Counted from the first letter of the stretch, positions 27,659-36,210 are shown. The stretch: 64,000 nucleotides of DNA from Acidimicrobiaceae bacterium (GCA_026706815.1 JAPOYA010000024.1:98530-162529), one strand, 5' to 3'. Numbers and translations are program-made. Notes: generated by a model from the letters alone, not told the origin.

Positions 27659-28317
27659 ATGCGAATTGAACTGCCGTCCGGCACCCCGCCGAAGTTGCTG
27701 GTTCCAGTGATGAGCGTGGACTGGTTCTGGTTCCCGACATTATGGGCTTGCGCCAGCTCTTCGATGAGATGGCGGCCCGGCTGGCCGAAGAGTGGCAGTG
27801 CTGTGTGGTAGTGCCTGAGCCCTATCCAGGTGAGGAGCATCTCGATCTTGAGGGACGTTTCGCGGCGGCTTCGTCGCTGACGGATGAGCGAGTATTGGGC
27901 GATATGGCCGCTGCGGCTGATCGCACTGGAGCGGAAACTGCCACAGCAATCGGCTTCTGCATGGGTGGGATGTACGTCAACAAGGCGGTGAGCACCGGAC
28001 GTTTCAATCGGCTCGTGTCCTTCTACGGGATGATCCATGTGCCCGAGGGTTGGAGAGGGCCCGGCCAAGGCGAACCCCTAGAACATCTGAGCAACGGCGA
28101 TCCGTCTTCGCTGCTGGCCATTGTCGGTACCGCTGATCCTTACACGCCGGCCGAGGGCGTGGCTGAGCTGCGAGAATCCGGGGTGCAGGTTGTGGAGTAT
28201 TCCGAGGCTGAACACGGTTTTGTTCACGATCCCGCGCGCCCAGCGCACCGTCCTGTGGATGCTGCCGATGCTTGGCAGCGGGCCTCGCGCTGGCTCTGGC
28301 AGTTCAGCGGGCTCTGA
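27659..28317 (+). pseudogene. dienelactone hydrolase family protein with an apparent frameshift near its start
   Basis: From 27742 to 28317 the frame encodes 191 residues of a dienelactone-hydrolase-type alpha/beta hydrolase: the nucleophile motif is IGFCMGGMYVN (Cys replaces Ser), with an aspartate region in VGTADPYTPAE and a His region in SEAEHGFVHDP. The frame upstream of the ATG at 27742 still reads as family sequence (ERGLVLVPDIMGLR) but runs into TGA at about 27666. A second frame beginning at ATG 27659 reads MRIELPSGTP and then loses sense. A single-base change in the C-rich stretch at about 27683-27692 would join them. It is either a sequencing error or a young pseudogene; the catalytic region itself is intact. 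Confidence 0.7.
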
Positions 28318-28963
28318 TGGTGAGCTGTTCGCGGTTGGTGATGACGTAGCGCCGGTCCGACTGATCGATCCAGTTCAGGCGCACGAATGAAGCAATGGCC
28401 TTGTTCACTCGCTCGCGGCTAGCACCGATCATTCCAGCCAGTTCCTCTTGGGTGATGGGAAGAATGAACTCGTCCTTGTCGCCTGCCAGTTCCAGGAGGC
28501 GTTTGGCGGTTCTGCCGGTCACGTCGAGGAAGACGCTGTCGGCCAGGCTTTTGTCGGTTGCGCGCAGACGGCTGACCAAGAGCTTGACGACGCCCCACAG
28601 TTCGTCGGGATGCTCTTGGTAGAGCGCCCGAACCGGTTCGTATGGGATCGCGATGACCTCGGATGGTTCCAGAACCCGAGCGCCGGCTGATCGTTGTCCG
28701 CCGTCGAACAAGGGCATTTCACCGAACAAGTCGCCGGTTTCCATAAGGGCCACGACGGCTTCTCGTCCCTCGATTGAACGATTGACCATGGCAATTCGGC
28801 CGCTTGTGACGATGTAGATGTGGTCGGGTTCCTCGCCTTCTGTGAACAACGTGTCGCCTCGCCGCAGTTGCCGGGACGACCCGGTGGCTGCGATGGCAGA
28901 GAGAGACTCTTCGGTGAGACTGGCGAACAGCTCGGTGGCGCGAAGAATACTGGTCTCTGTCAT
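28304..28963 (-). CDS. Crp/Fnr-family transcriptional regulator
   Basis: A 219-residue regulator. The N-terminal cyclic-nucleotide-binding domain shows RRGDTLFTEGEEPDHIYIV and the phosphate cassette region GDLFGEMPLFDGGQRSAGA. The C-terminal winged helix has TQEELAGMIGASRERVNKAI as recognition unit. It resembles actinobacterial Crp/GlxR proteins, which bind cAMP. The C-terminus overlaps the hydrolase end by 14 bases, tail to tail. Confidence 0.92.
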   Translation of the reverse strand: MTETSILRATELFASLTEESLSAIAATGSSRQLRRGDTLFTEGEEPDHIYIVTSGRIAMVNRSIEGREAVVALMETGDLFGEMPLFDGGQRSAGARVLEPSEVIAIPYEPVRALYQEHPDELWGVVKLLVSRLRATDKSLADSVFLDVTGRTAKRLLELAGDKDEFILPITQEELAGMIGASRERVNKAIASFVRLNWIDQSDRRYVITNREQLTIRAR

Positions 28964-29061
28964 GGGTGCTTCAATCTAGTTGTGCGACCCGATCCGTTGA
29001 GAATTCAAGGCAAATTTGGTCTTTGTTGGGCGATTCGACTCGCTGCTGCCAAGCTGTAGCT

Positions 29062-29742
29062 GTGAATAGCGAAGGCGACGGCGCGATCTGGGCCATTGTA
29101 GTTGCTGCCGGTTCTGGGAGTCGTTTCGGTGCGGCGAAGCAATTTGTTGATCTGGCTGGGGCGAGCGTGCTGGACCGGTCGGTTCTCACCGCGGCGCGCC
29201 ACAGTGACGGCGTCGTGGTTGTCGTGCCGTCATCGGAGGTCGCGGGATTGTCTTCGGGTCTCGAGTCCGGCGAGTTGCCCGACGGCTTTGAGCGGCGTGT
29301 GGCGGCCGGCGGTCCAACCCGCTCAGAGTCTGTTCGCAATGGTCTCGCTGCTGTACCCCACAACGCTGAGTTCGTGCTGGTTCATGACGCGGCGCGGCCG
29401 TTGGCTTCCGATGCGATTTTCGAGAGTGTCATCGCAGCTGTGTGCGCTGGGGCTGACGCGGCCACACCGGTGATCGCGGTGGCCGACACCATTCGGTTTC
29501 GCTCTGGAGGCGCCCTCGACCGTGACGAGCTCGTGGCGGTGCAGACGCCGCAAGCGTTTCGAGCCGAGGTGCTTCGACTGGTTCATCAACAGAGTCCAGA
29601 GGCTACAGACGATGTCTCATTGGTCGCCGATGCCGGTGGCAGAGTTGAGCTTGTGGCCGGCGAGCAACGCAACCTCAAGCTGACCACCTCTTACGATCTT
29701 GAGGTGGCCGCTTTTCATCTATCGTCTGGTGGTGAATCGTGA
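29062..29742 (+). CDS. ispD: 2-C-methyl-D-erythritol 4-phosphate cytidylyltransferase
   Basis: A 226-residue enzyme of the MEP isoprenoid pathway that forms CDP-methylerythritol. It has AIVVAAGSGSRFGAAKQF, AAGGPTRSESVRNGL and VLVHDAARPL. The GTG at 29062 is the likely start; the frame is open to 28966. It overlaps ispF by four bases. Confidence 0.94.
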   Translation: MNSEGDGAIWAIVVAAGSGSRFGAAKQFVDLAGASVLDRSVLTAARHSDGVVVVVPSSEVAGLSSGLESGELPDGFERRVAAGGPTRSESVRNGLAAVPHNAEFVLVHDAARPLASDAIFESVIAAVCAGADAATPVIAVADTIRFRSGGALDRDELVAVQTPQAFRAEVLRLVHQQSPEATDDVSLVADAGGRVELVAGEQRNLKLTTSYDLEVAAFHLSSGGES

Positions 29743-30227
29743 ACAGTTCGGAGATCCGCTATCGAGTGGGGCAGGCGTTCGATGTGCATGCCCGCTCTGA
29801 TGATCCGGAACGGGTGCTGGTGCTTGGCGGCATCGCGTTCCCTGGCGAGCCGGGGTTGAAGGGCCACAGCGACGCTGATGTGATCGCCCATGTCTGCGTC
29901 GATGCGTTGTTGAGCGCGGCAGGATTGGGCGACATCGGTCAGATGTTCCCCGATGCAGATCCAGAACTTGCTGGTGCTGACAGCGTGGACCTGTTGCGCC
30001 TGGCGGCCGAAGCGGTGCGTGAGAACGGTTGGTCACCAGGGAATATCGACTGTTCGGTCGTGTTGGATCGCCCGGCGTTGGCCCCGGTGAAGTCCGCGAT
30101 GGAGTCCAAGCTGTCGGGTGCTGTGGGCGCGCCGGTCTCTGTCACGGGCCGCAGAACCGAGGGGGTCGGTGCGTTGGGCCGGGGCGAGGGCGTGGTCGCG
30201 TGGGCGGTAGCCCTGGTGGCGAGATGA
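29739..30227 (+). CDS. ispF: 2-C-methyl-D-erythritol 2,4-cyclodiphosphate synthase
   Basis: A 162-residue zinc enzyme of the MEP pathway. Zinc ligands are in the FDVHARSD and HSDADVIAH segments; other motifs are GDIGQMFPDAD and DCSVVLDRP. GTG start overlapping ispD and a four-base overlap with rlmB, so ispD-ispF-rlmB is one coupled unit. Confidence 0.95.
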   Translation: MNSSEIRYRVGQAFDVHARSDDPERVLVLGGIAFPGEPGLKGHSDADVIAHVCVDALLSAAGLGDIGQMFPDADPELAGADSVDLLRLAAEAVRENGWSPGNIDCSVVLDRPALAPVKSAMESKLSGAVGAPVSVTGRRTEGVGALGRGEGVVAWAVALVAR

Positions 30228-31189
30228 GCCGAAACAGGAACCCGGGAGGCAATAGACGGCGCGGGTCGCAGGGTGGGCCCGGCGGGGGAGCGAAAGGCAA
30301 ACGGCGAAGCTCTCCGGGTCCGGGTCGCCGACCGCACGGCCAACGCGGTACCACGCCCCGTCGTGAAGACCCGATGAATCGCAGCCGTGGACCGTCTTTG
30401 GGCGGCGATCAGGTGGAGGGTCGTCACGCGGTCAGGGAACTGCTGTTGGCAGGCACCCGACGCACGCGTGAGGTTGTGTTGGCGGGTGATCTCGATGACG
30501 CCCCGATCCTCGGCGACATCATCGATCTTGCCGACGAGAACAAAGTGCCCGTCCGCGAGTTGGCTAGAAGCAAGTTCGAGTCGATGGCTCGCACTGGTGC
30601 CTCGCAGGGAGTGATCGCAACCGCTGCTCCGTTGCAGCCCACCGAATTGACGGATTTGGCAGGCAACGGCGCGGGATCTGACCAACCGTTCTTGTTATTG
30701 CTCGACGGCATCACTGACCCTCAGAATCTCGGGGCGATTCTGCGCACGGCCGAGTGCGCTGGGGTGACCGGCGTGGTGTTGCCCCGTCATCGCGCCGCAC
30801 ACATCACGCCATCGGTGACGAAAGCTGCTGCCGGCGCCATCGAGCATCTGCGTATGGCGTTGGTGGGTGGCCTGCCGAGCGCTATGCAAACCTTGAGAGC
30901 GAACCGTGTGTGGACGGTCGGCCTCGACTCAAGCGGTGATCAGTCGATCCACGAGTTGGCTGTTGCTGATGAACCGATCGCTCTCGTCCTGGGGGCGGAG
31001 GGCCCGGGTCTCAGTCGTCTGGTCCGTCAGCGTTGCGATGCGCTGGCGTCCATTCCGCTTCAGGGCGCTCTCGGGTCTCTCAACGTCTCGGCAGCGGCTG
31101 CGGTCGCGTGCTTCGAGATTCTGTCCCGCCGCTCCCAGAGGCAGAGCGAACAGCGAGGCCGTGGCCCGAGCGGCCAGCCCGTGGTCTGA
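30224..31189 (+). CDS. rlmB: 23S rRNA 2'-O-ribose methyltransferase, RlmB/TrmH family
   Basis: A 321-residue SPOUT methyltransferase. The first 60 or so residues are a Gly/Arg/Lys-rich disordered arm (GGNRRRGSQGGPGGGAKGKR). Next comes a substrate-binding domain beginning VEGRHAVRELLLAG. The catalytic SPOUT knot has LLDGITDPQNLGAILRTAE, VLGAEGPGLSRLV and IPLQGALGSLNVSAAAAV. RlmB modifies G2251 in E. coli 23S rRNA. ATG 30224 overlaps the ispF stop. Confidence 0.93.
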   Translation: MSRNRNPGGNRRRGSQGGPGGGAKGKRRSSPGPGRRPHGQRGTTPRREDPMNRSRGPSLGGDQVEGRHAVRELLLAGTRRTREVVLAGDLDDAPILGDIIDLADENKVPVRELARSKFESMARTGASQGVIATAAPLQPTELTDLAGNGAGSDQPFLLLLDGITDPQNLGAILRTAECAGVTGVVLPRHRAAHITPSVTKAAAGAIEHLRMALVGGLPSAMQTLRANRVWTVGLDSSGDQSIHELAVADEPIALVLGAEGPGLSRLVRQRCDALASIPLQGALGSLNVSAAAAVACFEILSRRSQRQSEQRGRGPSGQPVV

Positions 31190-31274
31190 TCGGCCCGGTG
31201 GGCGCAGTGAACAGGGTGCAGTGAACAAGTGCGGGAGGTTAGACGAAGCGAACAAGAACGGGAAAGGAGAGAAG

Positions 31275-32381
31275 CTAGCCCGGGATTGTGATGACGATGC
31301 TGCCGACATGGTCCTTGGATCCAAACGCTTCCTGCGCGTTGTGGATTTGTTCGAGCGGGAACGTGCCGCCGACAACCGGTCGAACCTGGGCCCGCTCGAT
31401 GCAGCCGACCAGATCGGCGAAGACCTTGGGCTCGTAGACGGTGGCACCGTGGAGTTGGAGGTCGCGCAGATAAAGAGTGCGCAGGTCCAAGTCCACGATC
31501 GGACCGGCGATGGCGCCGGAGGCGACGTATCGGCCGCCTCGGTTGAGTGCTTCGAGCCAGCCTCCGAAATCGACCCCGCCCACGATGTCGGCCACTGCGT
31601 CGAAGAGCCCCCCGTTGGCCTCCACTGCGGCGGCGACCGGGTTGTCGGTTTCGCGCGCAATCGCTGAGTCGGCTCCGAGTTCGAGGACTCGCTCCAGCTT
31701 GGCGGTGCCTGCTACAGCAACGACGCCGGCACCGCGAAGCTTGGCGAGTTGCACCAGTGCGCTCCCAACTCCGCCCGATGCGCCCGGGACGGCAATCGTC
31801 TCCCCCGCGCTCAGGTCCACCCGTTGCAGCATGTGCTCGGCGGTGGACCACGAGCAGGCGAACGAGGCCAACTCCGCGTCGGTCATCCCGGTTGATACCG
31901 GGTAGACGTTTTCGCTGGGCACTGCACAGTACTGAGCGAACCCTCCGTCGCGTTCGCTTCCCAGGTAACCGGCCAGTTCGCGGTCGCTGGGGTTGCGCCG
32001 GTCCCGTAGCCAGGGATCTACGAGAACTCGACGCCCGAGCAGGTTGTGGTCGGCGTCTTCACCGATTGCTGCCACCACTCCGGCGACGTCCGCTCCCTGA
32101 ATGCGGGGGTAAGCGAGGCCCTCGCGCCCCCAGCCCACATCGTCGAGGTCTGCCTCGGCGAAGCCGCCGCCGGATGTTGCGGCGGTGACCGAACGGCTGT
32201 ACCAGCCGACCCGCGTGTTGATGTCGGTGTTGTTGACGCCACACGCAGACACCCTCACCAGCACATCGCCTCGGTCGGGTCGGGGGACCGGGACGTCGTC
32301 GCGCACTTCGAGCATCTCGGGTCCGCCCGTGCCGAGCAACAGGGCGGCCTGCATTGTCTCTGGAACAGACTGATCCGTCAT
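31275..32381 (-). CDS. zinc-binding/MDR-type quinone oxidoreductase
   Basis: A 368-residue medium-chain dehydrogenase. The GroES-like N-terminal domain contains VRVSACGVNNTDINTRVG and IQGADVAGVVAAIG. The Rossmann domain has VPGASGGVGSALVQLAK. The tail LEQIHNAQEAFGSKDHVGSIVI is typical of the quinone-oxidoreductase subgroup; catalytic zinc ligands are not obvious. It is cotranscribed with the upstream methyltransferase (8-base gap). Substrate unknown; the pairing suggests a lipid or isoprenoid substrate. Confidence 0.85.
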   Translation of the reverse strand: MTDQSVPETMQAALLLGTGGPEMLEVRDDVPVPRPDRGDVLVRVSACGVNNTDINTRVGWYSRSVTAATSGGGFAEADLDDVGWGREGLAYPRIQGADVAGVVAAIGEDADHNLLGRRVLVDPWLRDRRNPSDRELAGYLGSERDGGFAQYCAVPSENVYPVSTGMTDAELASFACSWSTAEHMLQRVDLSAGETIAVPGASGGVGSALVQLAKLRGAGVVAVAGTAKLERVLELGADSAIARETDNPVAAAVEANGGLFDAVADIVGGVDFGGWLEALNRGGRYVASGAIAGPIVDLDLRTLYLRDLQLHGATVYEPKVFADLVGCIERAQVRPVVGGTFPLEQIHNAQEAFGSKDHVGSIVITIPG

Positions 32382-32389
32382 GGGTGGAC

Positions 32390-33466
32390 TTATAGGGGTT
32401 TCTGGGCCACGAAGCAGTACAACGGTGTGAAGATTCCCGTCTTGCCACCGGCGACATAAGCATCGGCGGTGCGATCCAGCAGCTTCGCGACCTCTGCGGT
32501 GCCTCTAGGCAGAATCCTCAGTGATTCGGCGGCGCGTGCGGAGGCGATCGCCAGCCGTCGACCGAGCGGTGTTCCTCGCAGGGATGCTCTGCGTGTGCCG
32601 TTGCGTGCCTCCATGGGCTGATACCACGGGGTTGTCGAGCTGTTTGCGCCGATCCCGAGGTTTTCGCCTTCGATGACTTCGAACCCAGCCGTCTCGAGTG
32701 CTTGGTTCACTTCGGCGAACGTTGCGATCTTGCGGAGTGCGATCCCTCGCATGAGCTCTTGTTCGATGTCTCTGTGCGTCGAATTGCCAGGATCGAATTC
32801 GTCCGTCAGGCACATTTCCTGACCCCACAACAGGCCCCCCGGTTTCAGCACCCGGCAGATCTGAGTGAATGCGCCGACCTTGTCCGGCGCATGACAGGTC
32901 GACTCGATTGCGTAGGCCCGGTCATAGGTGTTGGCTTCGACAGCTCCCATGTCCATGAAGCTGGCTTCCACGTACTCGATTTTGTTGCTGAGACCCGCCT
33001 TGGCGGTCAAGGCCCTCGCCTTGGCCAGTTGGACTTCGCTGTTGTTGACGCCGGTGACCCTGACCCCTGCTTCTCGGACGACCGTCCGCATCGGTCCGCC
33101 GATTCCGCACCCGACGTCGATGACCGACATCCCCTCATGCAGCTTCAGCTTGTCGATCATCAGCCGCTGATGCCGGAGTTTGGATTCTTCCAGGCTCTCC
33201 CTGGGCGACAGCGGCGCGAAGTGGAGGGACTCGCCCCATCCGTACACCATGAGGTCGCTGCAGATGTCGTAGTATCCCCGTGCTGTCTCGGCATGGTCGA
33301 GGCTGTCGCTTGGCGTCAGCGTCTCGTCGAGCCGGTCATTCAGCCGCTCAACCCGGCCGCGGAGATCTGAGCCGCGATTCGTGGCGTTCAGTCCACGGGC
33401 GACCTGCCAGATGCTGTTCATTCGATGGAGGATATTCACGCTTGGCAGCGGCGGCAATCCGAGCAC
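32390..33466 (-). CDS. sterol C-24 methyltransferase-like SAM methyltransferase
   Basis: A 358-residue class I methyltransferase. Beyond the SAM site VIDVGCGIGG (residues 115-124) it carries features of sterol 24-C-methyltransferase (ERG6/SMT): a YYD...GWGESLHF segment at about 65-83 (the sterol-binding aromatic region), VTGVNNSEVQ, AIESTCHAPD at 186-195, RVLKPGG and a C-terminal ANSSTTPWYQPM (SMT C-terminal domain). Related proteins can also methylate tocopherols or other isoprenoids, so sterol is inference. No sterol cyclase is in the window. GTG 33466 is used; ATG 33421 is an alternative start. Confidence 0.75.
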   Translation of the reverse strand: MLGLPPLPSVNILHRMNSIWQVARGLNATNRGSDLRGRVERLNDRLDETLTPSDSLDHAETARGYYDICSDLMVYGWGESLHFAPLSPRESLEESKLRHQRLMIDKLKLHEGMSVIDVGCGIGGPMRTVVREAGVRVTGVNNSEVQLAKARALTAKAGLSNKIEYVEASFMDMGAVEANTYDRAYAIESTCHAPDKVGAFTQICRVLKPGGLLWGQEMCLTDEFDPGNSTHRDIEQELMRGIALRKIATFAEVNQALETAGFEVIEGENLGIGANSSTTPWYQPMEARNGTRRASLRGTPLGRRLAIASARAAESLRILPRGTAEVAKLLDRTADAYVAGGKTGIFTPLYCFVAQKPL

Positions 33467-33655
33467 GACCGGCTTGTCCCATGGCCCTCACGCGTCAGCG
33501 CCATTGCTTCTCTGTGCTGAGACAGTTTGGCGACGGGTGACATCGCCGGAGAGTCTGCGTGTGGCCTCATGGTTTGAGTGCCTTGGGCGGTTGTGGCTGG
33601 CGCGGTTGTATCTTTGCGTATCGCTCGGCGTACACCCGAGGTGTCAGGACGGACG

Positions 33656-34405
33656 ATGGCTGGACCGCCTACCGAGAATACGGATCCCACGGGCAACGAC
33701 GCACAGCGGCGCCGGCGGCGTGACTGTTTGGTGGTGAGCCTCGCTGTCGGCGTCATCGGAGTCACTTTCGGAGTTTTCGCCGAGGCAGCGGGCTTTGATC
33801 TGCCTCGCATTGTGGTGATGTCTGCGCTGGTGTTCACCGGTGCCTCGCAATTCGCGGCGGTGGGCGTGCTCGACGACGGCGGATCGGGCGGCGCGGCGGT
33901 GGGGTCGGCGCTGTTGTTGGCCACCCGCAATGCTCTGTATGGGCCGGTTGTGCGCAAGACTCTGCCCGACTCGACGCTGCCGAGGCTGGGGGCGGCCCAT
34001 TTTGTGATCGACGAGACCACGGCTATGGCGGTCGCTCAGCCCGACCGCCGCTCCGCTTGGGATGCCTTCTGGTTCACGGGTGTGACCCTGTGGCTCTGCT
34101 GGAACCTGGGCTCGCTGGCGGGGGCGGCGCTGGGCGCGGTGTTGAGCACCCCTGAGACTTGGGGGCTTGACGCGGCCTTTCCCGCGATCTTCGTAGCGTT
34201 GCTCGCCACCCATCTGCGCACGCCTGCGGGACGCGTGGCGGCAATCTCCGCGGCGGCCATCGCATTGGGAGCTGTGCCTTTCACCGCTGCGGGAGTGCCG
34301 ATCCTGTTGGCCGTCGCTGCGGTGCTGCCGGCTTTGTACGTGCGCCATCGCCGGCCGAGCGACAGCGAAGAGCCGCTGGGCGGCGAGTCTGGGGCGCAGC
34401 CGTGA
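33656..34405 (+). CDS. azlC: AzlC-family branched-chain amino acid export permease
   Basis: A 249-residue membrane protein, large subunit of AzlCD exporters. It shows VSLAVGVIGVTFGVFAEAAG, MSALVFTGASQFAAVGVL and LLLATRNALYGP, all typical of AzlC, and about five to seven membrane helices. ATG 33656 is preferred over an open extension to 33578. It overlaps azlD by four bases. The 190-base gap to the divergent methyltransferase should contain both promoters. Confidence 0.9.
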   Translation: MAGPPTENTDPTGNDAQRRRRRDCLVVSLAVGVIGVTFGVFAEAAGFDLPRIVVMSALVFTGASQFAAVGVLDDGGSGGAAVGSALLLATRNALYGPVVRKTLPDSTLPRLGAAHFVIDETTAMAVAQPDRRSAWDAFWFTGVTLWLCWNLGSLAGAALGAVLSTPETWGLDAAFPAIFVALLATHLRTPAGRVAAISAAAIALGAVPFTAAGVPILLAVAAVLPALYVRHRRPSDSEEPLGGESGAQP

Positions 34406-34701
34406 GTTGGTCGCTGATGATCGTGTTGGCCGCGGGTTCGTACGGCTTGAAGGTGCTGGGGGTGACGACCCTGGGTTCCGTGGTGGAGCGCAGGCTCGGA
34501 CCGTTGGTGTCGCTGCTGCCGGCTGTTCTGTTCTCGGCGCTCATAGTGGTGATGACCTTCGAGACCGCAGGCGAGCTTGTGCTTGACGCTCGGGTCGTTG
34601 GTGTGGGTGTCGGTGCGCTGGCTGTGTGGCGCAAGGCACCGTTGCTGGTTGTCGTCCTCGCCGCCATGACCGTCACCGCAGGCCTGCGCTTGCTCAGTTG
34701 A
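34402..34701 (+). CDS. azlD: AzlD-family small permease subunit
   Basis: A 99-residue membrane protein with three to four helices, partner of AzlC in branched-chain amino acid export. Typical segments are GSYGLKVLGV and LPAVLFSALIVVMTF. GTG 34402 overlaps the azlC stop, giving stoichiometric coupling. Confidence 0.88.
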   Translation: MSWSLMIVLAAGSYGLKVLGVTTLGSVVERRLGPLVSLLPAVLFSALIVVMTFETAGELVLDARVVGVGVGALAVWRKAPLLVVVLAAMTVTAGLRLLS

Positions 34702-34723
34702 TTCGTGTCGGCAGGCGGGGGAG

Positions 34724-35122
34724 CTAAGCGGGGGTTTCGGCGCGTGAAACGGTTGCCGCGAGACGTCCGTCGCTGGTGATGATCGGAGCGTCGAGCTGCT
34801 CGGCGAGTTCAACATAGAGAGCGTCTACGAGGCGGAGGCTGTCGCGTCGGTTCCAGGCCCCTGTGAGCAATGGAGACAGTTCATGTCGACGGATCGGCAG
34901 ACGCTGCACCAAGTTCAACCGTGTGGACACCTCGCTCGACGACAGATGCCCGTCGCGGTGCAAACGTCCAAGGGCGGACAGGACTTCGGCGTCGAAGTGC
35001 GCCGGGGCGTGCAGTTCGCTGCCCCGCATCCGCCGACGGATCGCTTCGGTCGTGGGGGCTTCCAAGAGCAAATCGACGATTGCCGATGCGTCAAGGACCA
35101 GTGCTTCACCGTCCGAGTTCAA
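34724..35122 (-). CDS. vapC: PIN-domain toxin (VapC family)
   Basis: A 132-residue PIN ribonuclease. Acidic residues are visible in LVLDASAIVDLLL, FDAEVLSALGRLH, LVDALYVELAEQL and IITSDGRL. VapC toxins cleave tRNA or rRNA. It overlaps the RHH antitoxin gene upstream by 17 bases, the standard antitoxin-toxin order. It marks the start of the accessory region. Confidence 0.9.
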   Translation of the reverse strand: MNSDGEALVLDASAIVDLLLEAPTTEAIRRRMRGSELHAPAHFDAEVLSALGRLHRDGHLSSSEVSTRLNLVQRLPIRRHELSPLLTGAWNRRDSLRLVDALYVELAEQLDAPIITSDGRLAATVSRAETPA

Positions 35123-35333
35123 GTTCGTCTTTCGCTTCCGACACAGCGTCTTTGATGATCGCTAGTTCGATTCTTGTGGGGGGGAGCGCAGCAACCTCGT
35201 CAAGCCAGAGATCCAGGTCTCGGGCCTCAATAGCACGGCGTAGGGCCTCCTGAGTGAGACGCGACACGTTGAGCCCGGACTCTCTCGCAACCGCAGCCAA
35301 GTCATCCGGCAGATAAACGTTCACTCGAGCCAT
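35106..35333 (-). CDS. ribbon-helix-helix antitoxin (VapB/CcdA-like)
   Basis: A 75-residue protein starting at ATG on complement 35333. The N-terminus ARVNVYLPDDLAAVARESG followed by LNVSRLTQEALRRAIE is a ribbon-helix-helix DNA-binding unit; the acidic C-terminal half should bind the toxin. The start lies six bases from a perfect -10 box embedded in a palindrome, so transcription probably begins at the start codon. It may neutralise the overlapping PIN toxin and possibly also the divergent MazF-like protein. Confidence 0.85.
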   Translation of the reverse strand: MARVNVYLPDDLAAVARESGLNVSRLTQEALRRAIEARDLDLWLDEVAALPPTRIELAIIKDAVSEAKDELELGR

Positions 35334-35335
35334 GC

Positions 35336-35368
35336 GTATATTATACACATACACCCCAACCTCACCAA
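35336..35368 (-). promoter_or_regulatory. promoter and operator-like palindrome of the PIN/RHH module
   Basis: On the minus strand TTGGTG (35363-35368), a 17-base spacer, then TATAAT (35340-35345), with only six bases to the ATG. The -10 box is inside the perfect 11-bp palindrome GTATATTATAC (35336-35346), a natural operator for the RHH antitoxin. The spacing implies a leaderless mRNA. Confidence 0.75.
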
Positions 35369-35404
35369 CTTTGCACGGGCCGATGAAGGTCACCATGGCT
35401 TGTC

Positions 35405-35743
35405 GTGCTAGCGCAGGCCTCGGGTTGGCAACCAGTGACCCGTGGCGAAGTTTGGTGGGCCGAACGGGGCCGCAAGCGTCGGCCAGTCGTGATCCTCACC
35501 CGGTCGGAAGTCATAGACGTGAGGGAATTGCTGACTGTGGCCGAGTTGACCACCTCGATCCGTGGTCTTGCTGTTGAGGTTCCCGTCGACAGAGACGAAG
35601 CCGGATTGTCCGGAGCGTCGGTTGTCAACTGCGACGGCATCTACACCCTGCGGCGCTCAGTGCTGTCCGACCGTGCCGGAAAGCTCAGCGATCCCACCAT
35701 GCTTCGTATATGTCGATCGCTAACCTACGCCCTCGGCTGTTGA
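35405..35743 (+). CDS. MazF/PemK-like endoribonuclease toxin
   Basis: A 112-residue protein beginning at GTG 35405. It shows VTRGEVWWAERGRKRRPVVILTRS (read as two adjoining strands), VPVDRDEAGLSGASVVNCDGI and a C-terminal DPTMLRICRSL helix, the standard MazF layout of mRNA-cleaving toxins. It is divergent from the RHH antitoxin gene with 71 bases between starts. No antitoxin gene of its own is adjacent on the same strand, so it is either orphaned or shares the neighbouring antitoxin. Confidence 0.82.
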   Translation: MLAQASGWQPVTRGEVWWAERGRKRRPVVILTRSEVIDVRELLTVAELTTSIRGLAVEVPVDRDEAGLSGASVVNCDGIYTLRRSVLSDRAGKLSDPTMLRICRSLTYALGC

Positions 35744-35787
35744 ACTCCCGCAAGCAGCGCTAACAGCGGGGGGTCACCGTACCGGGG

Positions 35788-36210
35788 TCAACGTGTGGAA
35801 GCGACTGCGAGTCCGCACCGTTCCGCGGCTTCGACTAGTTGTCGATCACCGCTGACGAACACCGTTTCGCTGTTGCCCAACGACTGCGCCGCAGCGAGGT
35901 GGACCGCGTCGTAGCCGCGGAGTTGCTGCAACTCGGCGATCTCGCCTGCAGCGCGGACAAGAGGTCCGGTAATCTCCACGACATCCACTTGGTTCGTCAA
36001 CAGGTCAAGTTGCTCGACGGATGCAGAGAGTTGCTCTCGACTCAGTCGTGCCATCCGGTGAGCCTGAGCCAGCGCTGCCCGCGCTTCGGCGTACAGAAGA
36101 CGCGCACTGACGGCTCTGGTCGCCTCGTTCCACAACCTCACGCAGGTGGTCGAGCTGGACTCGTGCACAAACAGCGGGATGAACGCAGAGGTGTCGAAGT
36201 AGGCGATCAC
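35788..36210 (-). CDS. PIN-domain toxin of a second VapC module
   Basis: A 140-residue PIN protein: acidic residues in AYFDTSAFIPLF, LLYAEARAALAQA, GYDAVHLAAAQ and FVSGDRQL. It overlaps the Phd-type antitoxin by four bases and is translated from the same transcript. Different subfamily from the other PIN protein (different spacing and sequence). Confidence 0.9.
   Translation of the reverse strand: MIAYFDTSAFIPLFVHESSSTTCVRLWNEATRAVSARLLYAEARAALAQAHRMARLSREQLSASVEQLDLLTNQVDVVEITGPLVRAAGEIAELQQLRGYDAVHLAAAQSLGNSETVFVSGDRQLVEAAERCGLAVASTR

Noticed and set aside
27659..27670. In-frame TGA before the hydrolase as a selenocysteine codon
   Set aside because: The codons around it do not match family sequence and no conserved Cys is expected there; a frameshift explains the region better.
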